Shown here: positions 1 through 5,104 of the stretch, piece after piece
Numbering within the stretch: position 1 is the stretch's first letter
Layout of the letters: each line of letters begins with the position of its first letter
Source of the DNA: Elusimicrobiales bacterium
Lineage (GTDB): Bacteria; Elusimicrobiota; Elusimicrobia; Elusimicrobiales; Elusimicrobiaceae
Reading direction: 5' to 3'
Assembly: GCA_030540535.1 (NCBI GenBank)
Contig: JAUNWB010000074.1
Location: 1 to 6,600 of the forward strand
Length of the DNA stretch: 6,600 nt
Program-made: the position numbers and the translations under genes
Notes under the pieces: generated by a model
The model's database searches: none
What the model was told of the DNA's origin: nothing
What the model saw: the letters and a program-made list of their open reading frames with translations, nothing else

Positions 1-346
1 GTTTATACTCCGGGTGTACAAAAACGGCCGGTTTCTTGGCCGAATGCTGTACGGAAGCGCGGGCGGACATCGGCTGTTCCAGCAAATCCACCTCCAGCGT
101 ACATCCGTTGTCGCACAGCGGGGTGACACAATGCGCCGCCGTGGCAAACCAGCGCCGTCCGATGCGCGTGGCCTGGCATTTGCCGCCCGCCGGACGGCCG
201 AGAGGAAGAATATAATACTCAAACGTATGGAAAAAATCTTCTTTTTTGGAATGTTTGTTTTCGTCCGTCACACTGATAACGCTCACCTGCGAAAATGCGG
301 CGCACGCACACAAAAACGCCAAACCCGTTAAAATAAATTTTTTCAT
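1..346 (-). CDS. Trypsin-like secreted serine protease, N-terminal part (gene continues beyond left edge)
   Basis: The frame is open from the ATG at 346-344 to the window edge, giving 115 residues with no stop. Residues 1-20 form a signal peptide (lysines 2-3, hydrophobic core, then A-F-S-Q), so the product is exported. Residues 66-74 read WFATAAHCV, the chymotrypsin-family motif around the catalytic histidine (H72). C57 and C73 are spaced like the conserved disulfide that brackets this histidine in trypsins. Two further cysteines (C78, C82) could form an extra bridge. The visible part ends in VFVHPEYK, the segment that in trypsins comes shortly before the catalytic aspartate; the Asp and the GDSGG serine should lie to the left of the window. 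By family it should cleave peptide bonds outside the cytoplasm. Its substrate is unknown, and loss of the other catalytic residues cannot be excluded. The next in-frame Met is residue 93, so the chosen start is safe. Confidence 0.82.
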   Translation of the reverse strand, partial: MKKFILTGLAFLCACAAFSQVSVISVTDENKHSKKEDFFHTFEYYILPLGRPAGGKCQATRIGRRWFATAAHCVTPLCDNGCTLEVDLLEQPMSARASVQHSAKKPAVFVHPEYK

Positions 347-352
347 GGAAAC

Positions 353-361
353 ATTATACCA
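353..361 (-). promoter_or_regulatory. Extended -10 promoter element of the protease gene
   Basis: On the minus strand the sequence reads TGGTATAAT, a perfect -10 hexamer with an upstream TG (extended -10). No convincing -35 box is seen 16-18 bp upstream. Only six bases separate the hexamer from the protease ATG, so initiation at the usual distance would fall at or next to the start codon. No Shine-Dalgarno sequence precedes that ATG. Confidence 0.55.
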
Positions 362-429
362 GTTTTCACCACGCAGCCCTATCCCAAAAACCAATCACCC
401 GGGAACGCACGCGGGCAACCCGCCAAAAA

Positions 430-438
430 TGGTATACT
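430..438 (+). promoter_or_regulatory. Extended -10 promoter element for the structured RNA
   Basis: TGGTATACT is an extended -10 motif with one mismatch to TATAAT. The expected start of transcription is near 445. No clear -35 is seen; the upstream bases 411-423 form a small inverted repeat (GCGGG, 3-nt loop, CCCGC). It points away from the protease promoter at 353-361, so 347-444 is a divergent promoter region. Confidence 0.5.
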
Positions 439-444
439 AACTAC

Positions 445-628
445 ATAAAAGATTTAAGGATTTTTGCCTCTATGGTGCGAAGAACACCCGTTATTTGGGC
501 TGCTACAAGCCCAAATATGATTCGAGCTAGAGGTGAAAAGCCTCCTTTTTCCGCGCCTTCGGGCGCGGAAGGGGCGGCTTCTTTTAGGCGGCTCGAATCC
601 CTATTAGAAGTCCGCCCTTTTTTCTTTT
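445..628 (+). ncRNA. Structured RNA of unknown class: small RNA or terminator-controlled leader
   Basis: A promoter lies just upstream and an intrinsic terminator closes the segment. Pairings read by eye: 467-472 with 528-533 (CCTCTA/TAGAGG); a perfect 9-bp hairpin 493-501 with 508-516 and loop GCTACA; a UUCG-capped hairpin 549-557 with 562-570; and the terminator stem 572-582 with 606-617. In addition GATTCGAGC at 519-527 is perfectly complementary to GCTCGAATC at 591-599, which lies inside the terminator loop, so both helices together form a pseudoknot. The 3' side of the UUCG hairpin can be extended: AAGCC 538-542 pairs with GGCTT 576-580, which would use bases of the terminator's 5' arm. 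That is the layout of an attenuator. I looked for 6S RNA, tmRNA, RNase P, SRP RNA and common riboswitch signatures and recognise none. The segment reads open in one frame, but nothing supports translation. The alternatives are an independent RNA of about 180 nt or the regulatory leader of the gene at 664. Confidence 0.6.
571..628 (+). terminator. Intrinsic terminator at the 3' end of the structured RNA
   Basis: GGGCGG pairs with CCGCCC and CTTCT with AGAAG, separated by one bulged T at 611, giving 11 bp (572-582 with 606-617). A run of six T, a C and four more T follow (618-628). The 23-nt loop is unusually long and contains the strand (591-599) complementary to 519-527, so the upstream RNA could influence termination. 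Confidence 0.72.
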
Positions 629-663
629 CATCCGGCAACGCGCGGGCGGACGGGAGCAACCCC

Positions 664-864
664 ATGAAACACGCGCCTGACACGTCCGCGCTTTTTGCCC
701 GGCTGGAACGCCATTTCCGCCAGACCGAAAAACTGCTGGCGGAACTGATCCGCATTTATCCGTTATATTCCTGTGCCCTGCCCCGCCTGTACGCCCGGCA
801 AATTTACCAAATGGAATTACTGCAAGAAATCAAACGTGATTTTGAAACCAACACCCGCCGGTAA
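664..864 (+). CDS. Small hypothetical protein of 66 residues
   Basis: I do not recognise a family. The ATG at 664 has a good ribosome binding site, GGGAG at 652-656, seven bases upstream, and codon use matches the neighbouring genes, so I consider it real. The product has no signal peptide or membrane segment. It is rich in Arg, Glu, Leu and Gln, and looks mostly alpha-helical, with two amphipathic stretches (about residues 8-31 and 41-62) separated by a Y-P-L-Y-S-C turn. It is basic overall, with a R-R C-terminus. The frame stays open upstream to 472, but that part is the structured RNA and lacks a ribosome binding site next to its ATG, so I start the gene at 664. The gene lies 35 bases after a terminator with no promoter visible between, so its expression probably depends on read-through or regulated antitermination. 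It could be a small regulatory or nucleic-acid-binding protein, but that is speculation. Confidence 0.6.
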   Translation: MKHAPDTSALFARLERHFRQTEKLLAELIRIYPLYSCALPRLYARQIYQMELLQEIKRDFETNTRR

Positions 865-901
865 CCTTCCTCCGCCGCAGCGCATATCCGTCTTCAGACA
901 T

Positions 902-934
902 AAAAAACTCCCCGGCTCCAACGCTGGGGAGTTT
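902..934 (-). terminator. Second of two tandem minus-strand terminators; possibly bidirectional
   Basis: AAACTCCCC at 905-913 pairs with GGGGAGTTT at 926-934, extended inward by GGC/GCT to 12 bp with a 6-nt loop. On the minus strand six T (907-902) follow the stem, making a canonical terminator. On the plus strand only TTT follows, but the hairpin may still help end transcripts of the 664-864 gene. Confidence 0.7.
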
Positions 935-940
935 AGGTAT

Positions 941-970
941 AAAAAACAACGGATAAGATTTCTCTTATCC
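941..970 (-). terminator. Terminator directly after the CcmI-like gene
   Basis: A perfect 8-bp stem, GGATAAGA at 951-958 with TCTTATCC at 963-970. On the minus strand its loop is GAAA, a stable GNRA tetraloop, and it is followed by GTTG and six T (946-941). It lies 25 bases after the stop codon of the gene at 996-1466 and is backed up by a second terminator at 902-934. Confidence 0.68.
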
Positions 971-995
971 ATTGTGTAATCCGTGTACGGCTTAT

Positions 996-1466
996 TTATC
1001 TGGCGGCGGTGCGGAAAAAGTTGCCCTTCACGTTGCGCGCCAACTGCACGCGCCCCATGGTTTTATCCGCCTGAACAAGCACGTTTTTGGCGTTGGGTTT
1101 AATCATCTCTTCGGAAGAGCCGAAGATATCGCCCTGCTTAATCAGCCCCAACTGGCCGTGATTGTTAATTTGCACTTCCAGTTTAAGCGCTCCGTCCAAA
1201 CTTTCGGCCAAAAGGTCCTCTTCGCCCATGGTAAACGCAAGCGGGAACTTGGGGTTCACCACGCGTTTGATGGCCACGGGAACGTCGGCCTCGTTTTTGA
1301 CGATAATGGCGCACGAGTTATTGTCGGACTCCGCCATGCGGACCAGCCGGTCCGGCACGGTTACGGTGCCCGAAATGTTAAAGCGTCCTTCGCTGACGGA
1401 ACGGGCCAGGCAGAAAGCGCACGCAATCACGCTGGCGGCGGCCGCAGCAATTAAAATTTTCTTCAT
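996..1466 (-). CDS. Stand-alone CcmI/CycH C-terminal-domain-like exported protein, probable lipoprotein
   Basis: A 156-residue protein. The N-terminus (K2-K3, then a hydrophobic run) is an export signal. V13-I14-A15-C16 fits a lipobox, so it may be a lipoprotein anchored at C16; cleavage after A21 is the alternative. Residues 29-131 follow the pattern of the C-terminal periplasmic domain of the cytochrome c maturation protein CcmI (CycH): ISGTVTVP opening strand, a CAIIVKN strand, PVAIKRV, FPLAFTMGEEDLL, a LEVQINNHGQ strand and KQGDIFG. In CcmI that domain is fused to membrane and TPR parts and helps present apocytochrome c. Here those parts are absent, and no cytochrome c maturation gene is visible nearby. 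The family assignment rests on recalled sequence patterns, and the role is inferred only as extracytoplasmic protein binding or maturation. The gene has its own promoter (1517-1544) and tandem terminators. The only SD-like stretch, AAGGG, lies about 12 bases before the ATG, which is far. Confidence 0.7.
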   Translation of the reverse strand: MKKILIAAAAASVIACAFCLARSVSEGRFNISGTVTVPDRLVRMAESDNNSCAIIVKNEADVPVAIKRVVNPKFPLAFTMGEEDLLAESLDGALKLEVQINNHGQLGLIKQGDIFGSSEEMIKPNAKNVLVQADKTMGRVQLARNVKGNFFRTAAR

Positions 1467-1516
1467 AATTATATTTTACCCTTTTCGCGAAACCTTTGGC
1501 AAGGCCGCTTTATTAC

Positions 1517-1544
1517 AGTATATCCCGTTTCCGGCTTTTTTCAA
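1517..1544 (-). promoter_or_regulatory. Sigma-70-type promoter of the CcmI-like gene
   Basis: On the minus strand TTGAAA (1544-1539) and TATACT (1522-1517) are separated by 16 bp, each one base from consensus. Transcription would start near 1510, leaving an untranslated leader of about 44 nt before the ATG at 1466. The promoter sits just after the terminator of the upstream SH3 gene, so the two genes are transcribed separately. Confidence 0.65.
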
Positions 1545-1560
1545 GCCCTGCCCAGTGGGC

Positions 1561-1587
1561 AAAAAAGGGGCCCGCAAAGGCCCCTTT
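1561..1587 (-). terminator. Terminator of the SH3-domain gene
   Basis: AAAGGGGCC at 1564-1572 pairs perfectly with GGCCCCTTT at 1579-1587 (9 bp, 6-nt loop). On the minus strand the stem runs into six T (1566-1561). It lies 18 bases after the stop codon of the gene at 1606-2073. Confidence 0.78.
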
Positions 1588-1605
1588 CGTCTTGCAAAAA
1601 ACGTC

Positions 1606-2073
1606 TTATTGTTTAAAGAAACCCCACAGGTTGGCGTTGTACACCCAACCTTTGCATTGGCCGGCTTTGGGGTCGGCCGGATCGTCCACTACCTGAATCC
1701 ATTTGCCTTTTTTGGCCAGGTATTTAAAGGGATAGCCCTTTTCCACCGTGCAGACGATTTCCGCGCTGGCGGAAGGATCCTGGCGGACGTTCAAGTCCAC
1801 TTTGGCGGACATACCGCCCGCGGGGCTTAATAAATCAGCGGAAATCCAACCGCTGAAACCTTCAAAATCTTTCACGAGTACCCAGCTTTTGTCTTCATTG
1901 GTTTTTACCATGATGACGGGCGTATATTTCCAGGCATACCATTTAATAGAACATTTGGTGCCGGCGCAAGAGCGGATGTTGGCTCTCTTGGCGTTGACGC
2001 TGGCATATTTCTGCGCAAAGACGGGCGCACCCGCAAAAGTCAAAAGCGCAATTAAAGCGATAATTTTTTTCAT
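1606..2073 (-). CDS. Secreted protein with two bacterial SH3-like domains
   Basis: A 155-residue protein starting at the ATG at 2073, chosen because a strong AAGGAG lies seven bases upstream and because this start begins the signal peptide exactly (K2-K3, hydrophobic residues 4-15, A-P-V-F-A-Q at 16-21). An in-frame ATG six codons earlier would put arginines in front of the signal and lacks a ribosome site. Residues 23-83 form one SH3b-type module (ANIRSCAGTKC, then KSWVLVK and GWISADLL). Residues 88-152 form a second (LNVRQDPSASAEI, GKWIQVV, GWVYNANLWG). Such modules commonly bind peptidoglycan or other surface ligands. No catalytic domain is present. Four cysteines remain in the mature part (C36, C41, C108, C140), possibly one intra-domain pair per module. 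It is a single-gene transcript with its own promoter and terminator. A cell-wall or periplasmic binding role is inferred from the fold only. Confidence 0.82.
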   Translation of the reverse strand: MKKIIALIALLTFAGAPVFAQKYASVNAKRANIRSCAGTKCSIKWYAWKYTPVIMVKTNEDKSWVLVKDFEGFSGWISADLLSPAGGMSAKVDLNVRQDPSASAEIVCTVEKGYPFKYLAKKGKWIQVVDDPADPKAGQCKGWVYNANLWGFFKQ

Positions 2074-2080
2074 GTACCTT

Positions 2081-2086
2081 CTCCTT
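2081..2086 (-). promoter_or_regulatory. Ribosome binding site that fixes the SH3 gene start
   Basis: AAGGAG on the minus strand, seven bases before the ATG at 2073. It is the best Shine-Dalgarno match in the window and rules out the earlier in-frame ATG at 2091, which lies upstream of this site. Confidence 0.75.
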
Positions 2087-2114
2087 ATCAAAGGCTAAAA
2101 AACATTACCCCAAA

Positions 2115-2144
2115 AGTATAGCAATATTTTCGCCAAACGCGCAA
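2115..2144 (-). promoter_or_regulatory. Promoter of the SH3-domain gene
   Basis: On the minus strand TTGCGC (2144-2139) is followed after 18 bp by TATACT (2120-2115), with TG one base before the -10 (extended -10). The start of transcription would be near 2108, leaving a leader of about 35 nt that contains the AAGGAG site. Confidence 0.6.
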
Positions 2145-2160
2145 TTTTTTTGCAGGATTA

Positions 2161-2188
2161 TTTTCCCCCCGCCCAAAAAAGCTATAAT
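2161..2188 (+). promoter_or_regulatory. Promoter of the NifU-PHP-SulP operon
   Basis: A perfect TATAAT at 2183-2188, 28 bases before the ATG at 2217. The best -35 candidate is a weak TTTTCC at 2161-2166, 16 bp upstream. Expected start of transcription is near 2195. GGAG at 2208-2211 provides a ribosome site five bases before the first ATG. It is divergent from the SH3 promoter at 2115-2144. Confidence 0.5.
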
Positions 2189-2216
2189 AAAGAAAAATCA
2201 CGTTTTTGGAGAAAAT

Positions 2217-2441
2217 ATGAAAGAACAAGTGGAAGAAGTAATCGGGCAAATCCGCCCCATCCTGCAAGCCGACGGCGGGGACATCCAGCTCATCGGCGTA
2301 GACGAAAAAACCGGCATCGTAACCGTGGGCCTGCGCGGCCGCTGCGGCAGCTGCCCGCACGCGCAGATGACGTTACAAGCCGTTGTGGAAAAAAAGATTA
2401 AAGAACTCGTCCCCGGCGTAACGGCGGTGGAACGCGTTTAA
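2217..2441 (+). CDS. NifU C-terminal-domain iron-sulfur cluster scaffold/carrier protein
   Basis: A 74-residue protein made only of the NifU C-terminal (Nfu-type) domain. It starts with the typical helix (EEVIGQIRPIL), then Q-A-D-G-G-D-I at 17-23. The signature CxxC (C43 and C46 in GRCGSCPHAQMTL) follows, and it ends in the usual helix and PGVTAVERV. In this family two subunits bind a 4Fe-4S cluster between their CxxC pairs and pass it to target enzymes in the cytoplasm. Stand-alone domains of this length are common in bacteria. It is the first gene of an operon, with GGAG five bases before the ATG, and its stop codon is immediately followed by the ATG of the PHP gene. A functional link to the PHP protein is not obvious; the co-transcription may only couple expression. 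Confidence 0.93.
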   Translation: MKEQVEEVIGQIRPILQADGGDIQLIGVDEKTGIVTVGLRGRCGSCPHAQMTLQAVVEKKIKELVPGVTAVERV

Positions 2442-3257
2442 ATGCCTAAAATCGATTTGCATACCCATTCGGACTTTTCGGACGGCACCTGCTCGCCCGA
2501 AGAAGTAGTACACGCGGCCATTAAATCCGGCGCCAATATTTTCGCGCTGACCGACCACGACACCACGGACGGCGTCCGCCGCGCCGAAGCCGTATGCAAA
2601 GAGCATCGCATTTTATTCACTCCCGGGGTTGAAATCAGCACCCGGGAGCATGACCATTTGCATTTTACCGGGTATAACCTGGATTTAAACAACCCCGAAT
2701 TTCAGGCGTTTTTGGCGCAAAACCGCGAAAACCGCAAAAACCGCATCCGCCAAATCATCCGCCAGCTGCAAGAAGCGGGCGTGCCCATTACGGAAGAGGA
2801 CGTCTTCAAACGCGCCCCCAACACCGTTTCCCGCGCCCATGTGGCCGACGCGTTAAAAGAAAACGGCGTGGTGCCCTCCCGCCAGGAAGGCTTCCGCCGC
2901 TGGCTGGTGCAAGGGCAGCCGGGTTACGTTCCCTCCGCGGGCGTAACCGCCGTGGAAGCCATCCGGCACATCAAACGCGCGGGCGGCGTGGCTGTTATCG
3001 CGCACCCCGGCATTGTGGCCGAACACTGGAATTTCCCCGCCTGGACCGAAGCCGGGCTGGACGGCGTAGAAGTGTTTTATCCCGCCCACACGTTTACCAT
3101 GAAGCAAGACCTGCTGGCCCTCACCCGCAAATACGGGCTTTTGGCTACCGCCGGGTCCGACTATCACGGCCCGCGCGCCGGACGGATTACCACCCCCGGA
3201 ATGCAAATCCCGGAACCTCATTATAATAAGCTGTTACGCAAACTGTTTAACCAATAA
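2442..3257 (+). CDS. PHP-domain phosphoesterase (RNase AM / 3',5'-nucleotide bisphosphatase family)
   Basis: A 271-residue protein, full family length. The metal-binding motifs are all present: DLHTHSDFSDG (H7, H9, D14), ALTDHDTTDG (D38, H39, D40), PGVEIS (E64), H74 in LHFTGY, VIAHPG (H188), H216 and AGSDYHG (D240, H242). S-R-A-H at 130-133 is the family's insertion motif (usually R-x-H). Members are cytoplasmic trinuclear-metal phosphatases or 5'-3' exonucleases, formerly called TrpH or YciV, that remove nucleotides from short RNAs or hydrolyse pAp-type substrates. Which of these applies here cannot be told from sequence. It starts at the base after the NifU stop codon (TAA then ATG) with only a weak GGTGG 11 bases upstream, so translational coupling is likely. 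If it acts on pAp it could tie in with sulfate assimilation and the SulP transporter downstream, but this is inference. Confidence 0.88.
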   Translation: MPKIDLHTHSDFSDGTCSPEEVVHAAIKSGANIFALTDHDTTDGVRRAEAVCKEHRILFTPGVEISTREHDHLHFTGYNLDLNNPEFQAFLAQNRENRKNRIRQIIRQLQEAGVPITEEDVFKRAPNTVSRAHVADALKENGVVPSRQEGFRRWLVQGQPGYVPSAGVTAVEAIRHIKRAGGVAVIAHPGIVAEHWNFPAWTEAGLDGVEVFYPAHTFTMKQDLLALTRKYGLLATAGSDYHGPRAGRITTPGMQIPEPHYNKLLRKLFNQ

Positions 3258-3260
3258 AAT

Positions 3261-4940
3261 ATGATGTTAAAACCCAAATTACTGACGCTTTTGCAAAACC
3301 GCCCCGAAGATTTTACCTCTTCCCGGATTTTGAAAGATTTAAGCGCGGGGCTGGTTGTGGCCTGCGTCGCGCTGCCGCTGTCCATCGCTTTGGCGATTGC
3401 CTCCGGCGTTACGCCCGAAAAAGGGCTGATTACCGCCGTAGTAGCCGGATTTTTGATTTCGCTGTTGGGCGGGTCCCGCGTGCAAATCGGCGGGCCGACG
3501 GGGGCGTTTGTCGTCATCGTCTACGGCATTATCGAAAAATTCGGCGTGGCGGGGCTGCTCACCGCCACCATTATGGCCGGTATTATTTTAATGCTGATGG
3601 GCCTTTTTAAATTCGGCGCGTTTATTAAATTTATTCCTTATCCCGTCACCACCGGGTTTACAAGCGGTATCGCCGTAGTGCTGTTTTCTACGCAGATTAA
3701 CGACTTTTTCGGCCTGGGCCTCACCCAGCTGCCCAGCGATTTTTTTGCCAAATGGTCCGTCTATTTGCACAGCTTCGGCCAAACCAACGGGATGACGCTG
3801 GCCGTCGGCCTATTAACGCTGGCGATTATCATTTTTTGGCCTAAAAAATGGCGCGTGTTCCCGGGTTCGCTGGCCGCGCTCATTATTACCACGCTGCTCG
3901 TTAAATTCGGCGGGTTGAACGTGGCGACCATCACCTCCACCTTCGGCCAGGTGGACGGCACGCTTGTGATGCCCCACATGCCGGGTGAAATCAGCCTGGA
4001 AGTGGTGCGCAAACTGCTGCCCGCCGCGTTTACGATTGCGTTTTTGGCCGGGATTGAAAGCCTGCTCTCCGCCGTGGTGGCGGACGGCATGATCGGCAAG
4101 CGGCACCGCTCCAATATGGAACTCGTCGCCACCGGGGTTGCCAACGTGGCTTCCGGCCTGTTCGGCGGTCTGCCCGCCACGGGCGCGATTGCCCGCACCG
4201 CCGCCAACATCGAAAACGGCGGACGCACCCCCATCGCCGGTATGGCACACGCAGTATTTTTGCTTATCATGATGCTGTGCCTGATGAAATACATCGGCCT
4301 AATTCCCATGACGTCGCTGGCCGCCATTCTGTTTTTAGTGGCTTACCGCATGAGCGACTGGCGTTCTTTTACCGCGCTTTTTAAAGCCCCGGCGAGCGAC
4401 ATCGCCATTTTGCTGACCACTTTCACGCTGACCGTGGTGGAAGATTTGGTGGTGGCCATTGAGTTCGGCCTCGTGCTGGCCGCCGTGCTGTTTATGAAAC
4501 GCATGAGCGACGTGTACCAAATCAAAAATACGGACGACGATTTGTTTGACGAAGTCCGCCGCAAAGACGATATCGACACCAAAATCATCGCCAAGCACGT
4601 CAGCGTGTACGAAATTAACGGACCGTTCTTCTTCGGTGCGGCCAATAAATTCCTGGATTCGCTGGAACACCACAAGGACTGCAAAGTGCTGATTCTGCGT
4701 ATGCGCAGCGTGCCCGCTATCGACGCGACGGGTTTCCACGCCCTCGAACGCATTTACGACCGCTGCCAAAAAGACGGCGTACAGCTGATTCTATCCCACG
4801 TGCAAAAACACGTACTTAAAACGCTGGATAAATACGGCTTCATCCACAAACTGGGCGAAGACCATATCTGCAAAAACATTGACGCTTCGTTAATGCGCGC
4901 GGAATCCATCGTCAGCGGACGCCAGCACTTTTTGGAATAG
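3261..4940 (+). CDS. SulP-family anion transporter with C-terminal STAS domain
   Basis: A 559-residue protein with a membrane part (about residues 28-415) and a cytoplasmic STAS domain (about 440-545), the standard SulP layout. Recognised motifs: SAGLVVACVALPLSIALA at 28-45 (first transmembrane segment), GSRVQIGGPTGAFVV at 71-85 (third), GIESLLSAVVADGM at 264-277, then G-L-P-A-T-G-A-I-A-R-T and NIENGGRTPIAG shortly after. SulP proteins move sulfate, bicarbonate or dicarboxylates across the inner membrane; the substrate is not decidable here. In the STAS domain the loop I-D-A-T-G (487-491) occupies the anti-sigma-antagonist phosphorylation site, with T490 at the serine position. It starts three bases after the PHP stop at ATGATG without an SD sequence, so it probably depends on coupling. 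It is the last gene of the operon, followed by a strong terminator. Confidence 0.93.
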   Translation: MMLKPKLLTLLQNRPEDFTSSRILKDLSAGLVVACVALPLSIALAIASGVTPEKGLITAVVAGFLISLLGGSRVQIGGPTGAFVVIVYGIIEKFGVAGLLTATIMAGIILMLMGLFKFGAFIKFIPYPVTTGFTSGIAVVLFSTQINDFFGLGLTQLPSDFFAKWSVYLHSFGQTNGMTLAVGLLTLAIIIFWPKKWRVFPGSLAALIITTLLVKFGGLNVATITSTFGQVDGTLVMPHMPGEISLEVVRKLLPAAFTIAFLAGIESLLSAVVADGMIGKRHRSNMELVATGVANVASGLFGGLPATGAIARTAANIENGGRTPIAGMAHAVFLLIMMLCLMKYIGLIPMTSLAAILFLVAYRMSDWRSFTALFKAPASDIAILLTTFTLTVVEDLVVAIEFGLVLAAVLFMKRMSDVYQIKNTDDDLFDEVRRKDDIDTKIIAKHVSVYEINGPFFFGAANKFLDSLEHHKDCKVLILRMRSVPAIDATGFHALERIYDRCQKDGVQLILSHVQKHVLKTLDKYGFIHKLGEDHICKNIDASLMRAESIVSGRQHFLE

Positions 4941-4956
4941 TCCGCACGATTATTTG

Positions 4957-4989
4957 AACACCCCGGTAAAAATTGCCGGGGGGTTTTTT
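4957..4989 (+). terminator. Terminator of the NifU-PHP-SulP operon
   Basis: CCCCGGTAA at 4961-4969 pairs with TTGCCGGGG at 4973-4981 (9 bp including one G-U, 3-nt loop). The stem can extend outward by AAC/GTT beyond a mismatch. Six T follow at 4984-4989. It lies 16 bases after the SulP stop codon. Confidence 0.82.
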
Positions 4990-5030
4990 ATGCCTCAAAC
5001 GGCCCATCCAAAAACACCTCGATTCAAGCG

Positions 5031-5057
5031 AAATAAATATCCCTGTCCAGGAAATTT
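5031..5057. repeat. Hairpin repeat unit 1 (AAATAAATATC plus short stem)
   Basis: AAATAAATATC at 5031-5041 is followed by a small hairpin, CCTG 5042-5045 with CAGG 5048-5051, and then AAATTT. The same arrangement recurs at 5105-5137. Read on the minus strand, each is a stem followed by GATATTTATTT. The rest of 4990-5146 contains no gene I can support. Confidence 0.4.
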
Positions 5058-5104
5058 TGCGTGAAACACCCCGCGCGGAAACCCGCGTGTTCTGTAAGAG
5101 TTCC

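Noticed and set aside
445..628. Identity of the structured RNA as 6S RNA, tmRNA or a tRNA-like element
   Set aside because: The length fits 6S RNA, but there is no long closing stem between the 5' and 3' ends. There is no tag frame or CCA end for tmRNA. GGCTCGAATCC only superficially resembles a tRNA T-arm, since no acceptor, D or anticodon arms surround it.
472..663. The open frame upstream of and continuous with the 66-residue gene, beginning at an ATG at 472
   Set aside because: This stretch is filled by perfect inverted repeats and a terminator, the ATG has no ribosome site at a usable distance, and a good ribosome site directs initiation at 664. The open frame looks accidental.
1549..1561. 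13-bp palindrome TGCCCA-G-TGGGCA between the SH3 terminator and the next promoter
   Set aside because: It lies just upstream of the -35 box and could be an operator, but it is short, unrepeated in the window and adjoins the terminator T-run. Not enough to call a site.
2074..2091. Earlier in-frame ATG at 2091 as start of the SH3 gene
   Set aside because: The AAGGAG site lies downstream of it, and the extra residues (MIRRRY) would precede an already complete signal peptide.
3761..4769. Several long antisense open frames opposite the SulP gene
   Set aside because: They are mirror effects of the codon bias of the sense gene. Their translations are low-complexity, rich in Arg, Gly, His and Ala, and lack any domain.
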